Below, piece after piece: positions 12,462 through 26,964 of a stretch of DNA of 64,000 bases. Each line of letters starts with the position of its first letter. The first letter of the stretch is position 1. The DNA is from Fistularia commersonii (lineage: Eukaryota; Chordata; Actinopteri; Syngnathiformes; Fistulariidae), in NCBI GenBank assembly GCA_037954325.1, contig JBBMNZ010000014.1, positions 14,275,956-14,339,955 on the forward strand, written 5' to 3'. The notes below the pieces were generated by a model. It did no database searches. It worked only from the letters and a program-made list of their open reading frames with translations, and was not told the origin of the DNA. The translations under genes were made by a program, and so were the position numbers.

Positions 12462-12676
12462 CACCACCTGTGACTTGCAGGATGGGAACTGACATAAAGA
12501 TAATGTTGTAGATGAAAACCAAAATACCTCCATTGTTGCATTGTCTCTTTCTAGCTATTCTGAGCTTTTCAGTCACTCAGCTCATTGTCTTGTTTGTCTA
12601 GACTGATAATTATAATGCACCTCTTTTCAGCCATGATACCCTAGTGTACCCTACCTGCTGAGCAAATGCACACTGA

Positions 12677-12702
12677 CGCACACACACACACACACACACA
12701 TA
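12677..12702. repeat. (CA)n microsatellite
   Basis: A short CA tract of about 24 bases. Confidence 0.9.
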
Positions 12703-13597
12703 CACAGACACTGGTGCTGTTTGTGTGCTTGTTTGATGTCAAGCAACTTTAGCTGTGACTGAGAGCACTGGCGTCTCTCTGTGGTATGTATTCAACGGTG
12801 TGGTCACAATGAATAAGCCCAAGTTTGGCAATTTGGCTCCAAAAGACAACTCAACACAGCTCTTTGTCGTTGCATTGAAGGAGGGAAAGATGAAGATGTA
12901 ATCGTTGCTAATCTCAAGTTTTTATTATACCTTCCACAGGGTTGTTGGTTAAAGAAGTGTTATCATCACTACAGATATTCAGTCTATGTTACAAAGAACC
13001 TCATGCACTGTTAATTTAGAGTAAAACAGTAGAAACAATGGAGTTGTTGTTGGGTTGTAAAAAAAAGGCATAAAACACTATTTGTGTTTGAAACTGTAAA
13101 GCATATACAGCAACCAAGCTGTCACCCCTCATCATTTTCAAGCATGGGTTAGCATTTGGTTGCTGACTTGGTTGCCAGTCAGACAGATTTTTCTTCTAGA
13201 CACCAAACTTGATGAGTGGATGAAACCATTTGAGCCACCATTGAGATCATTATCTATGAAGGAAAAAGTTCTGTGAGTAATAAAATGAATCAAGGGGGAA
13301 TTCAATGTATTTTCTTCAGTTGACACCCACTCATACACTGCACAACAACTGGCTTGGAGGAGTTAGATGAAACTCATGCAATTAGATATACAAATTCAGT
13401 GTCTTGACAGTGAATCCAAATTTTAAAATCATTTACAATATTTTTTAAACAGTAAATAGTCAATGGTTTAAAGTTTAAACTGTTTACTAATTGATGTAAT
13501 TAGCTGCAAAAATGGCCCAAGGTACTATAAATTTTTTTTTTTCACAGTTTTTTAAATCGCAATTACAGATTCAATTACTTTTCTGTTAATGGTAGCA

Positions 13598-13643
13598 ATT
13601 ATTATTATTATTATTATTATCATTATTATTATTATTATTATCA
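13598..13643. repeat. (ATT)n microsatellite
   Basis: A trinucleotide ATT tract of about 46 bases is interrupted once by ATC. Confidence 0.95.
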
Positions 13644-16600
13644 TTGTGCTTCTCTGAATCGTCGTGCAGACAGCGTTTTGGGAATCCCTGAAGAAGATAA
13701 TAAATGCTCTCACACAACAGCACTCATTTGTGGCAAGGCTTTTAGTCAATCTGGTCCCAAGCGTTTTATTGACTCACACTCAGCGAGTCTTGGGGTCATT
13801 GACTAATCCTCAGCCTATTCTCATACCAAGCCACTTTGCATCAACATTCAAGTACATCCACCTTTTAGACATCAGCTCCCTACATATGTTTTTATATCAA
13901 CCCATAAAAGATGGAAGTCAGTTAAGAAAAAGCCTTTAAATATAACCTTCTTGCAGTAATACTTTGATCTGATTCTTGCTTTTCTCTGCAGCAAGACAGT
14001 GAACCACTTCCCTTGAGAGATTACAGTATATGAGAGACCACGAGTAGCTTCTTCGAATGACACTGTTGAGCTTCCCATCTCATTCTGAGAAGCACACCCG
14101 CCTTCATGTCACCTCGCTGTGTTGTGATGTGCGGTTGCCTCTGCTCTAAATACTGTTAAAGTTGGTCACCTCCTTGTTGTTAATCCTATGTTAACTCTGT
14201 CTTTTTTTTAAGCAGAGAGAAAAACGGTGACAAAGGATAATACACATATGCCTTTTTATGTTAAACAACATAAATAAATTAACCTTGTCTTTCAAGCTCA
14301 GTTAAATTCCACTTGGTAGTTTCTAATTTCTTGAATTTAATTTCTTTTATTTAACTTCTTGTTTTTTTATTTTCAAGGTATCTTGTGCTTATTATGACAC
14401 TGTCTTGGTTCAGGTGAGTTTTCATTATCAATTTTTAGATTTCGGTTTAGGTTTCCCCCATTATCTTATTTTAGCTTTATTCATTATTTTTTAAATTAAT
14501 TTGCCAAGACATTTGTGACAAACAAACAAAAATTAAAATGAATAAGTATAAATATATACATATATAGATTAAAAAATATTGACCCAAAAAGGACATTTGT
14601 TTATTATTGTCTCACAAAAGCCAAAAAAGGAAATGAAATGTTCACTGACAGTTTTTTTTTTTAGGTTCTTAAAAGCGGCTGTAGTTCCACGGGAAAACGC
14701 ATTTGCAGTTTCCTTTCAAAGAAACCACAAAACCATTTTAAAAAAAAGCCTCCATACCGCTGGTCAGGCATAGTTCATTTCCAAGAACCTTGTGAAGCTG
14801 ACCTGAAACGATAAAATTGTTCTTCAGCAGAAACTCTATCGTCGCTTCTCATTTAAAAGACTTGTGTCACATCAGAACAACTGTATATGGATTTTTTTTT
14901 TAGTTGTTTTTTTTTTGTGCCAGTTTTATTACAATTCAATCTAGGTCACTATTTATTCAAGGCTGTTTGGTGTTTTCATAGTAGCTCTAACTGCCTTTTG
15001 TCTGCCTAAAAACTTCACCTGACCATCCGTCCATTTAGCATACTTTCAATTGTGATACTAATTTAGAAGGTGATGGCGAAAGGAATAATTGTGATCTTGA
15101 AATGAATGAATTCATGGAATTAATTCCCTTTAATCTTTTTACATTACTTTTGTTTGTTAAAGTCAGAAATTTCCCAGAGCATGTGAAAAAACTTAGGATG
15201 CAAACTGTCTTTAGCTTCATATGCTGTCCTTTGAATATTTGCTTAGACTGAGTCACACAACCCTGCTCCATAGTTAATTTACCTTGTCTTAGTTCAGCAC
15301 TGAGTCATCACTAAAATGGGACAAATGCTACCATCAATGTCTCAGTTGAACACTAACTGTGTTTAGGTCTCAAAAGGCACACATCGAAAACTAATCTTAG
15401 TGCAGTGATAGAGCACGCGCTCACTTCATTTATTGTTTTAAAAAAGAAATTAAAATACTATCAAAATCCCATTAAAGGTTAAAGCAAAGCTTTTTGGGAC
15501 CCAAGTAGAAGAATATATACTAATAAATGTCAAATACAATTAAATGTTGGCATGTTTAATATACTGTATCTATGTGAAACCTATTGTAGGGTCAGTCAAT
15601 TCTGTCAATAGATTATTTGTAAGGGTTCAACGTTACATGTAGTTTGTTTAGTCCAATTGATGTAGTACAAATGGGTGTGCACACACTCTGTGCATGAGTC
15701 AATAGAAGAGTCTATGTTTTTTATCTTTTCACAGATAACTCAATTTCCCCTGCGTGGTCTTCACCGCCCCCCACGTATGAGCTGATTGGCTCATCTCCAT
15801 TCCTGTTCTCGTAAATCATGCACGGCACCCTGCTCAGAAACAGCAACTGTTACATAACACCCCAACCTCCAACCCCCCTCTCTCGCTCCACTCCAACTGC
15901 TAGACGCAGAGGTGTTGGGTAATATTTTCATAAAACTTCCCCCGGAAGCCCCCGTCTATCCATATATCGCCTCACCATCTCTCAGTTTGTCTGTGTTCTG
16001 CTTTCTTGAAAACTCAAAACTCACCTCTCATACATGTCAACTGGTTGTGATGGTGTGAAGGAGGCTGATGGACATGCGCTAACTCACTCATGAAGTCTTG
16101 AGTTCTTACCGTTACGGTTTTAAAGTTAAAACTTGCAATTTAGGGTTTTCAAACAGCTTGAGATCATATTCATTGCATTTGGCTGGAATATCAATAATGT
16201 TCCTTTTTTAATTTCTGTATTTGAAAGTCAGAGCATTCGATAAATGTCAATAATTAATGAATATCAGTAAAGATATCAGGAATGCTTACGTGAATTTTTT
16301 TAAGCTATTTTAGAATTTTTATTTTTCAGCTTTGATGCATCTGGTTACTATCTCCCCATTGCTGATTATTTCAGCCTAAAAACATACAACACATACAAAA
16401 ACATTAAATATTTGTATTGTCTTCCCAGGACTACAGATGGAAATTAGTTATGAGCTACAATCTGGTACAAACATCTCTGCCTCTGTGCTTAATGTAAATG
16501 TACACTGTCCTAATAAACTTCTAAACAAACAAACAATATCAGGATCTGAAACGACACTGGCACTGGACATTAGTGATAGTACCATTTGTGTGAGTTGCAA

Positions 16601-16829
16601 ACAAATTTCATGATTTTTTGGTTAATGATTAACTCGAGAGAATGAGCGTCATATCTTTGTCATTTGTATTGGGACTAAAATGTTTTGACTGGACTTGATC
16701 TGAGGATAAATACATTCCATCCCAATGTATTTATCTATTTATTCTTCCCTTTGTTTTGATTTTGAGTTTTTACATCTCAGATTTTCAGTGAATTTATACC
16801 TGTACATAATGTACATGATGAAAATACTC

Positions 16830-17035
16830 ACGGTAAATTGTCTCCACTTATATAGCCAATTCAAACGTTTGTCATGTCAAAAATGACTCTGGATCTAACG
16901 TTCACCCAGATACACACTTTCAAAGTGCCACACTCTCCCTCTTGCCCAATGACACTACGCATATAGACAGGAGTAGCTGGGAATCAAACCACCAAGCCTC
17001 TGATTGGAGAGACTCAACTGAAACTGAGTCATAGA
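16830..17035 (-). mobile_element. tRNA-derived SINE relic, reverse orientation
   Basis: Read on the minus strand, it shows a B-box-like GGTTTGATTCCC followed by a stretch like the fish SINE phrase GTGTCATTGGGCAAGA. The latter is equivalent to the GAGCAAGACACTGAAACCC segment in the copy at 37845-38085. It is diverged and lies directly beside the next SINE at 17050. Confidence 0.5.
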
Positions 17036-17049
17036 TGCACCCTTTTATA

Positions 17050-17117
17050 CATCCATCCATCCATCCATCCATCCATCCATCCATCCATCCATCCATCCAT
17101 CCATCCATCCATCCATC
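17050..17117. repeat. (ATCC)n tetranucleotide tract
   Basis: About 17 tandem CCAT units form the 3' tail of the adjacent reverse-oriented SINE. Confidence 0.95.
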
Positions 17118-17443
17118 TTTTGCTGCTTATCCTGCTCTCAGAGTCAGGGGGGATGCTGGAGTCTATCCCAGCTGTCATCAGGAAAGAGGCGAGGTACACC
17201 CTGGAATGGTCACCAGTCAATCGCAGGGCTACATAAATAGACAGACAACCACCCACTGGCTCCCAATTTTTTCCAGTTAACCTGCATGTTTTTGGACTGT
17301 GAGAGGAAACTGGAGAACCCGGAGGAAACCCACGCAGACATGGGGAGAACGTGCAAACTCTATACAGAAAGGTTCCCTTGTCAGGATCCAACCAGGGTCC
17401 TTCGTGCTGTGAGGCTAGAGTGCTCACCACTGCATTCTTGCTT
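17050..17443 (-). mobile_element. tRNA-derived SINE with (ATGG)n tail, reverse orientation
   Basis: On the minus strand it begins with a tRNA-like head (GAGCACTCTAGCCTCACAGC, then a GGTTGGATCC B-box). The common body follows (GTTTGCACGTTCTCCCC, ACTGGTGACC, GGGATAGACTCCAGCATCCCCC), and the end is a GATG/ATGG tail shown on the plus strand as (ATCC)n at 17050-17116. This is the most complete copy of this family in the window. Confidence 0.75.
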
Positions 17444-18514
17444 CATCTTCAGTCTGTCTCTCCAGATGTTCATTTGGACATTTGGCATGAATTTTGATTT
17501 ATCAAACTGGAAAGGTTTGCCCAAGACGGTGTTGGTCGGAAAGTCTTCCTCATAGAAAAGCATCTAGAAACCCCTCGTAATAACTAATACATTTCTATTT
17601 TAACCAAATGTTTTGATGTTTTCCTGTTGACTTGAATCGATCCAAAAAAAGCTAAGAAGGAAAAAAAAAGTCGAAGTTCATTCCCTCAACTTTTACACAA
17701 AGGGGTTTATGTAGAACCCATCCATCAATTGCAATTTGCTGACACATACTGATGCTGTGACTGTTTATTCTTTGTCAGCTGACATCCTGAGGGGTTTTCT
17801 GCCAGAAGGCCTCTCTAGTGATTGTTTCCCTTCTGCTGACCTTTGTCGATTCCTGGTGTGTGTTGCATTGAGTGGCCGGCAAGAGGATTCAGGAACTACT
17901 AATTTCACAGATTTATCACAAGGAGTTCATAACTGCCTAAAAGATTTCAGTTTGCTTCCTCACAGCCTTATTTCTTTGAGAAATTAAATATAGATGTCCG
18001 GTAATAAAGGTCACCGAAATCTTCCATATAAGAGGTGCTGTTGTTTCGTCATGAGGTGACGTAATTCAACTACCCAAGGTACATTTTTGTAGGTAAGAGT
18101 TAGACAGTTGGGCATAGAAGTGTATATTTTCTTTCAAATGTGTATAAGACTTGAATCAATTATATAAAAGGTCAACTTTTATGAATCAATATCTGCAGCT
18201 GAGTCATTCCATATTGTTAAGATGTTGATGGAAATCATTTCATCTTGCAGGTGCAAAAATATCTCTAAATATGATGACATCCAGTGTCTCTTGTGGATTT
18301 AAATATAAGGTGCGGAGAAACTATTTTGCAACACTTTCTTATTGTTGTTCATTAACTGTTTTGAGTATTTAGAAATATCTTTTGGGTGGAGTCTGATTTC
18401 GACATTACGGCTTACAACTTTCACATGAATCACAGTGTTGACCTATTCCCAGCCCAAAAAATTTGCCTAAATGAAACCAGACCTCAATCCTATTACAATG
18501 TCACAGGATAGGAT

Positions 18515-18655
18515 TTTGGCCCTGCGATTGACTGGCAACCAGTCCAGGGTGAACCCTGCCTCTCCCCCGATGACAGCTGGGATAGGCTTCAGCATCCCCC
18601 TGAGACCCCGAGTGCAGGATAAGTGGCAGAAGATGGATGGATGGATGGTTGGAAA
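18515..18655 (+). mobile_element. 3' part of the (ATGG)n-tailed SINE
   Basis: The stretch CCTGCGATTGACTGGCAACC, then GGTGAACCCTGCCTC, GATGACAGCTGGGATAGGCT and GGATAAGTGGCAGAAGATGG matches the 3' half of the element at 17050-17443 in forward orientation and ends in GATG repeats. The head is missing, as in a 5'-truncated retroposed copy. Confidence 0.75.
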
Positions 18656-19126
18656 ATAGGATTTTCAACAGTGAATGTCATTTCTATAAACTACCCTGAG
18701 TGATAGATTGAAATATAATATTTCCTCAACAACAAAATAATGTTGATGGACTTGGACCTGTATATTTTGTATTTCTACCACAAAAACATCCCAATCAACA
18801 GTTGAAACTGTTAACTTGGTTATGACTCATAAAAGGCATTGTGGTTGTTTTGGATACTTCTATGATAGCGCATTGCAAAAGAGTTCACATCCGCCATGCA
18901 TTAAAAAAAAAAAACAACATGGATTATAGATCCTATAACCAACTTCTTGCTGACATCTGAATCCAGATGTCACATGGTTTGTTGCTGCTTCATGCTTTGA
19001 CATTTTCAAATCCAACAGCTAAATTCTGCTTGACTAATAGCTTTCATTAAAGTAAAATGCTGCATAATGCCCTTGTCCCCCCTCATCTTTTCTGTCATGA
19101 GGTCACTTTAACCTTAGAAAGGCAGA

Positions 19127-19160
19127 CACACACACACACACACACATACACACACACACA
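19127..19160. repeat. (CA)n microsatellite
   Basis: CA dinucleotide tract with one T interruption. Confidence 0.9.
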
Positions 19161-22100
19161 AAGTCATTAAGTGAGTAATGGATGTAGCCAGCCAGTGTCT
19201 TTGTCACTTCTTCTACTAGAACTGAAGTTTTAGAAGAGGTCAGGATGATCTGCCTCTTCATCATATGACTCCACCAGGCTGTGGCACTGCTCCTTTTCAC
19301 CGCTTGTCTGGCAGCTGATTCCAACCAGGCTGGAGTTTGGGGGGACACCGTAGTCTGTCTGATTTGCCACATTGAATAAAATATCTAACGCCATGGGGTA
19401 TTTTACACTAGTAACCTTTTGAAAGATCTCGAGCTCACTGTTTCCATTAAAAGAATGACACACAGCACTAAGCAGTACGAAGTAAGATCTTAGGTACTGC
19501 TGCAGTTACAACTTTAAATGTTGGGTTACATTTGTCAAAGGCAGTGTTACATCTCATATTAGATTCTAGCAGGAGGCCATGTGGTAAAAAAAAAAAAAAC
19601 AGAAACAGAATCAAAAGACAAAACAGTACACTGTCTTAATGCCAGTCAATGCTGCCATTCAATAAATTTGCTGTGATTGTACACTTCCTAATTATCTTAA
19701 GCTGAATAGTGGCAATTTTAGGCACTGGCTATTACAGATGTATAATGCTAGCTTTAACCCTAAAAGACTATATTGGGTAATTGTAGAATTGGAGAAATTA
19801 GTTTCAGATCTGAAGGACTGATGATCTGATATGCTATGGTGCCTTTGGGCATTTTTAATTGCCTACTGTTACTGTGACTGGTTGTTTTGATATAAATTAT
19901 ATTTGTTTAGTCCCCTAGTGAGTGGTTACCTCTCTCAGTTTTTGCATAAATATGGGAAACTGATGGTTTTTTTTTTGTTTTTTTGCCTTTTTTCAATTAA
20001 CAAACTAGCTTTGTCTGAAAGCGTCTTTGGTATCATTGGGTTTTTGATAGATTCCAATTTTACATAGTAATAGACCAGCAAATTCAGTAGGCTCTAAAAG
20101 ACAGGTGTATGTTTTGCAAAAATTCTGCAACTAAAAAAAAGAAAAAGAAGAAAACTGAGGGTTAATAGTTTTTAGGCAGAATTCCTTGTGCAGCTCATTT
20201 TATTAATCCAAGCAAATTTAAATATAAGCGCTACAGGCACGTTTACAGTTGAGCACAAGTACCACTACTTCTGTTTGCTCTTGAAGAGTTATAACATGCA
20301 CCACCAACCTTCAAAGGTTTTTTTTTTGTGTCCATATTCACATTAATCAACATATATATATATATGTAACTAACTACAATTTGCAGTAACTTTACAATAA
20401 GGAATAGAATAGAATGTGCCTCTGATTGTGCCATGTGCCCTGGTAAAGAAAATTTCAGTCTAGTTCCTGCTTAGATTCTTATCAAAATTAATATTTGCAA
20501 ATGTATGGGGCGTTAATCAAAGAGAAAAAAATTCAAAAAAAAAAAAGAGAAATCCATGTTTGAGTGCTAACCAGAAAATGTGAAATTATTTATCAGAAAA
20601 TTAAGCGCAAAATCAACTGTTAAAAATAATCACTAACAATCAAGGGGGCTCAGCTTTATCAGTTAAATTGTTCAAATGTGTGGGGGCTTCAAAGGCAGCT
20701 CTTATGAGAATTTTGATAAAGATTAATTAACAGGAAAATATAATAATTAATTATAATAAATAATTAATTCATATCCCATTTTACCTTGAAGTATTCGCTA
20801 CTGCACGAGACTTTCTATTCACGTAGCGTGGCTTCAACTCTCAAGGTGCCAATGATGATGATTGTGTTTTCTGCAAGGAATGTAACTAAACATTAATTGC
20901 AAGGGGAAACAAAATGGAGTGTGAAATAATGAAAACCAGGCGGAGCGGGGAAGTGTTTGTTCATCAACTTATAGGCTGATGATTCTGTTATTTATTGTCT
21001 CATTAAGTAAGAAAATGCAAACCTTCTGTTCTCTTCATGGGCCCCAAAGGAGGACTGTAGCCTTTCTCACTCTCAACTTGTTGTCACACGAAGGCGGCAC
21101 TGTCATTTACGTTATTTACACAGTTTTCTGAATGACTCAGGCGCAATTACAAGAGTGAGAGTGGGAGGGTGGACAGCTTTTAACCACACCTTTGTACTCT
21201 ATGTGCAGGATCCCACGGCACTTACCACCCAAAAAACCTCCCGCACTGACAAGCCTCGACAAGGAGGGAGCGAGGAAGACAGCAGGATCTGAAGCATGTA
21301 GGTGGATAAAACAACAGGTAGCATCACGTTGTGCAATGGATCTTGTCGAAATCTTACATTGTTCAGAAGTTCCCATGAAACCTTCCACTACTGATCTGAC
21401 AGCATGGGAACCAAAGAAGTTGTCAGTCAAAATGTGGAACTGTTCTTTTTGGTTTCATTATTTCAATTCCTTTCCAGACACATTTTATGATTTAAATTCA
21501 TTTTTTTTTTCTGTATTTTTGGTTTCATCGTTGAGGTCATTCCCTCGTGATTTTCAGAAATCTATTTTAATTCTTTCATTGAATTTGCTCCTAATTTTGA
21601 AAACAATCACGTGAATTGGGTAGAGATGAGGAAAATACATCTCATGTATTAAATCTTTTTTTTTTTTCGGTTTATTTAGGAGCATTTTAAAATGGAAGGG
21701 GTGATGTGTGATGTTAGGCTAAGAATTAGAAGTAAGTAAAGAGATGACATGTTGGTAGACGCTGTGAGAGTACAGACAAATGCTCTTCTCTGCAGCAAAG
21801 GAAATAACCACATCTTTCTTTTTTTAAAGTGAATATGCCATCTGGGAAATATGGTCCTCTCCAGGGGTGGCAACCATATTTTTTCTTTTTTTTAAAGGGA
21901 ATGCCCCATACCACTCGGGCTAATCAAAGAGGCATTTCTGTTCTTCTGTAGCTACATGCCAGTCCTTTTCCACTGTGAGGTGAGAGGATGTGGGAAGCTG
22001 TAAGACTGAATGCATTGGTGGCATGAAATTCAAATCTGCAGTTTTGCATAGTTGGTATGCTGCTAAACTACATTATTTCAACAAATTTTAGCATTTTTGT

Positions 22101-24612
22101 TTGCAATTCAAAAAATCCTCACACAACCCCCCCCTTTAGTCATGACCTGTATTGGTGGTCCAGATTCCAACACTAATGGGAGAGTTAGATCAAGGAACAG
22201 GCCTCTTCTTCAAACAAAACAAAGCCAAACACAGCAAAAATATTGGATATATTACAATATTCATTTTTGAGATGATTCAAATAAAATCAAGAAAAGTGAA
22301 AATGAAATGAGGCACAAAAAAATCGGAGATTTTGTGTGTAGGAACATTTTCCAAAGTTTTATAGGGTTTCCCCTTAAGTTTTCATGAAATCACACTAAAG
22401 CAACAGACCAGGGATCCCTTTACATCTAACCGATTATTTCAGCGCCCCCTGTCTTATAGAATCAGAATCTCATCACAGGCTTTGGTTCCTCAGTGGTAGA
22501 AATTGGGTAGAAATGATACAGGTCGATTATTCTTATGCCAAATTCAAATGGTTGGAATGAGGCACAAAACAGGAAGACCGACATGAAGACAAAGAAGGGG
22601 TCGATAATATACTCAAACTGCCAAAACAACACCTGTAAGCACGGTAGGTCACATGATCAAAAGCTGTCAAATTACATGTGTTTTCCTTAGAATTCATACA
22701 AACTATTTCAAATTGGCACCAGGTTTACTCGCAGCCAACAAAAAAAGAGCTCCAAACAGATGGGTCAGTTTGAGCTTCTCACCAAAAACACTTGAACTTC
22801 TCTTTTATTTGCCAATTTGCAATGAGTATTTTTCCCAGGCCAGGCAAGGATCTATGGGAGTCCAGGAACCTCGGGGGCTCTGTTTGTCCCCAGGATGTCT
22901 GTTGGGTTTCCAAGGTAGTGGGAGGAACTTGTGTGAGGCAGCTGGGGCTACCCATGACTCACTCTCTCTCTGGCTAATTCCCCAAGCAGCTGATAGGCTG
23001 TCGGAGGGGGAGGGAACATATTCTTGAATCTGAAAGGTTATGGGAAGGGGAGGTTGAGGAAACTTGGAAGAATGGATCTGGACATAATGACACAAAGGTT
23101 CTACTTTGCATTCATTGTCAATATTCTCTGTGCTTTTAGTTGGAAGTGTCTCATCAATGGTCTGTATCGTCCGAAAAGAGAGTTGTGATATTTGACTTCA
23201 GATCTGACATATTCCATTTTGTTCATCTTTGTTTAAAGCAGCAGAATGCTAGTTTACAAAGATAGGGGGCAATTAGATGGTGTTAGCAAAAAAAACAAAA
23301 AAAAAAACTGAAGCTGAATCAAACAGTTTGCTCGACCTCTGACAAATATTTTGTTGCATTTATAGAAGCCTGTTTTGTCATTGTAAAATTGCCAGTGAAC
23401 CAGAAGACAAGGATAGCATTCCATCAAGGTAGATCCAAATCTTAATGTCATCTCAATCTAACTCTGCTAATATTTTGCACTAAACAGTGGAGTGGGATGC
23501 ATTGCAGATCAGGTGAATGTGTGAACCAGGGAGCAATGAGAGTTTGACAGCCGCCATGACGCAGACGCCTGTAATATTTAAACACACTCTTATGCCAATT
23601 TGTCACTAAGATGTTGAGAAAAACTTGGAATGATAGATCTCGGAAGTGTGATAAAAAAAAAAAATAGCATCTGCACTGTCGCCTTTATTAGAAGGCTACT
23701 GTTTGATGCCGATAAAGAGGTAGTAAAGCAGGAGGCAGAAACTGACTTTTCCGCAAAACACCGGTAGCATCATCCGTTTTGATCAAAGCAAGTTTCTTTT
23801 CCTTTTTATGCGATGCCAAAATTATTATGTGGCAAAAGCCATAGGGCTTAACAAACTAGTCTGAGATCAGGTTGACCTGGTTCAAGTTTCTCAACAATGA
23901 CTGAGAATCTGGGTGGAGCTGAAGAGTACCATCTTAACTGAGGATTATGTTCAAGGTTACTGAACAAAGAAAGTATAGCATGTAGTTCAAACAGTGTGTG
24001 TTTGCCAAACTTGACTGGCATTTCTAATAAGAAAAGGCACAGAAAGTATGCAACCGTAGCTCTATGGAATGAGAGGCAGGTTTTGATGAAGAAGGAGCAG
24101 CAGTTGAAGAGTTATTCCTGTGAGAAAACATCTGCAGTTCCCCCCGGAAATGCCATATTCTAACCGGATGACAAACTGCCTTCGACATTATGCCGCGACC
24201 CCCCAAGGTCAGCCTGCTCTGCCTCTCTGTCAGAAGCAAGAAGGAAAACTCGTGCTTTCCCCTCAGTGGAACATATTTTGGGAGATATTCAAGTGCACTT
24301 TCTCAAGAAATTTCCTTCCAGTCACTGGACAGGAGGCAGCAAGTAGCAACTATGATAATCTGAAATGTGATTACCCTGGATCAATGCAATTAAGATTCTT
24401 TACCTTTGCCCCTCTCTATGTGTACTCTTCCTGTGTGTCATAACAAATATTTGTCATCACCTCCCCGCCCGCATGCATTTCTATTCACCCCTCCCATCAC
24501 ATACTTGCTGGCTTCCCGTAAAGATGCAGCCTTTCACACTTCCTCATTCCTGAAAACCCAATAAAGAACAGTGATGTGGCAATGATAAGCTTCTGCTTAA
24601 AGTTACAGCCGG

Positions 24613-24613
<1 letters not shown>

Positions 24614-24674
<61 letters not shown>
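24614..24674. repeat. (TG)n microsatellite
   Basis: Perfect TG tract of about 60 bases. Confidence 0.95.
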
Positions 24675-24677
<3 letters not shown>

Positions 24678-25699
24678 AATTAAATGTTCACAGTGATATT
24701 GATACACTGCATTATTCAACTGGGTTGTCTTTCGGAAGTGAGGGGTTTTCAATGATTAATGGTGAACAGATCTGCTTGTAAGGATGTTGGTTACTGCTTC
24801 TCAGTTTGTTATTATTTCTTCCCCAGAAATCATCAGTTAGTGACTCTAACGCATTCTATCAAGGTTTAATTGATACGTTCATTCTGGAGCAAGTGTAACT
24901 TGTTTTAAACACCGAATGCCTCTTGACTAGTTGGACGAGTTAAGAACAAGATCATTCTGAAAACTATTTATTGTTACCAAACCGCATTAGTGTTTACTTT
25001 CCAAACCCCACCTAGAACCATTATAGCGTCATGTGTGGTCGAACTGGGAGATGCAAGGGGATTCTGACTTTAGTGAGTACTTCCTAATTTTCATCTGCGT
25101 TTGTGAAAAAAAAACAAAAAAACTTTGTCTCGAACCTGCATGAATGTCAAACTCAAACACGAAAAGTGCAACCACCACATCAGTTTTTCAATCTTTCAAA
25201 TTTTTGTGTTGGCAATTCCCGGTCCATATTGTTTGATTGTTCGGTTTTGTTACCACCAGGAGCCGCCATAAAAGTCCCTATGAATTATGACTAGTCAAAG
25301 TTAAGCAGAATGAAGCATGAAGTGAATAAAACTCGTAATGATACTGGAGACTGAAACTGTTCATTTCCTGAAAAGTCAAACTGAGAGCAAGCAGGAAGTA
25401 ACAAACTACCAATCTTAAAGTCATCTAAAAGTCTATGATTTATGTTTATCACATTGTCCTCTCTGTCAACAGCCAGAAGAACTTTTGTGTTTCACCTCCA
25501 ACAAAACTTGCAACAAAAACAAAGAGACATTAATCATGAGAGATGAAACATGCGCACTTTTTGGTGTAAGTCAGTTTATAATGCCACATCAGGACAAGCT
25601 CATGAATTCTTTGAATGTTTTTGCCCTTAGTCTCTGTGGCCAGATTCTCTGAAATTAATAAACACCCCCGCACGTGCGCACAGACACACACAAAGAACA

Positions 25700-25722
25700 A
25701 AAACACACACACACACACACAC
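25700..25722. repeat. (CA)n microsatellite
   Basis: Short CA tract following a CA-rich degenerate stretch that begins near 25672. Confidence 0.85.
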
Positions 25723-26221
25723 GGCTCCAGTAGCCCATATAGCTTTCGCGCATGCTGAGATAGACGCACACATATAATTGATACTGTGATCAATATCTTA
25801 GCCGCTGACTGTAAGAACTGTAAGAGTAGCCTTTCGGGTAATGACAAGAGATCCATTTGATTCACCTCTCATTCCTGTGAAACGGCTAATTTTCCGACAG
25901 TGAATAATATGATGCAGTGAATTCCCTGGTTTCCTGGCTCCAGACTAGCTGATGGTAAATGCTGAGTAGGAAGAGCTTGTCATTAGCGGCTCATCATCAA
26001 TTATATAACCTTACGACTCGCATCCCGCTCTCAAATTTCTATTGTGCAGTTTGTTCATCAGTCATTCAGGGCAGAGGAGACTGGGGATTAGGAGGTATGC
26101 AGTTTATAGTAAAAGGGATGTCAGAATGTTTGAAAAACAGGAACTGACCTTCTTATGTGACTGTGCTGAAGAAGCACTACCACAATTGTGCTTCCTCTGA
26201 TCCAACTCAGGTGAACAAACC

Positions 26222-26223
<2 letters not shown>

Positions 26224-26268
<45 letters not shown>

Positions 26269-26269
26269 G
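26224..26269. repeat. (TG)n microsatellite
   Basis: TG tract of about 42 bases ending in GCGTGTG. Confidence 0.95.
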
Positions 26270-26964
26270 AATCATCATAGTAGGAATGTATTTGTGAGTT
26301 AAGGGAGTTCCTATGTGTTGAAATTATCTCTCAACCCTTCAAATGCTACTGCCTCCACTAACAACAGTTCACATGATATTATCATCAGAGATGATAATGA
26401 TGTTTAGTGATTACAGGGCAGTAATAAGTCACGTGATATGATGTTAACGCAACTTTGTTTATTGTATGCCCAACCACACGATGTTTCCATGTCAATGCCA
26501 GCATACTTGCATTACTAGGATAAGATGATGAAGAGGATATGGAAAAACAAATTCAATTTAAATTGTTTTATCAATCCTGGCAGGTCTCTGTAGTGTGATC
26601 TGTCAAATCATGCAGCATGTGGAATGCAATCTTTCCGGCCACTCAGAAAGAACAAGCTGCTTTCGGGAACTGTGACTCAAAAAACATGTTTAGTCATTCA
26701 CAACTATTTCAGTCATATGGGTAATATGACACACTTATGACCACAAATCTGTCATGTGCTGATCTTGTTTTTGTTTTGTCTCTTACGTTTTTTAGGAATT
26801 TTATTTTGCTAAACCTTGGGAAATGATATAAAGTTATGGACATGTTGTTCTGGGTTGGTGGGCAATGATTCATGATTTGTTACATTTGGGTAAACCTAAT
26901 CACTATTCATCATACAGAGCACTCAATGAATTCACCATTGTGTATTTCTATGTCCAAAATATTG

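Noticed and set aside
13598..17117. Satellite-type arrays
   Set aside because: Only simple tri- and tetranucleotide tracts are present; no longer tandem unit was found.
16920..17430. ORFs with Trp-Met-Asp-Gly repeats
   Set aside because: They come from the (ATCC)n tail of a SINE in reverse, not from a repeat protein; the same holds at 27547-27893.
21192..21614. 140-codon plus-strand ORF
   Set aside because: Poor composition toward the end (Phe/Ser-rich from T-rich DNA), no family motif, and no splice context.
24120..24443. 107-codon plus-strand ORF
   Set aside because: No recognisable domain; the length is compatible with chance in this composition, and the sequence bears no exon-like borders.
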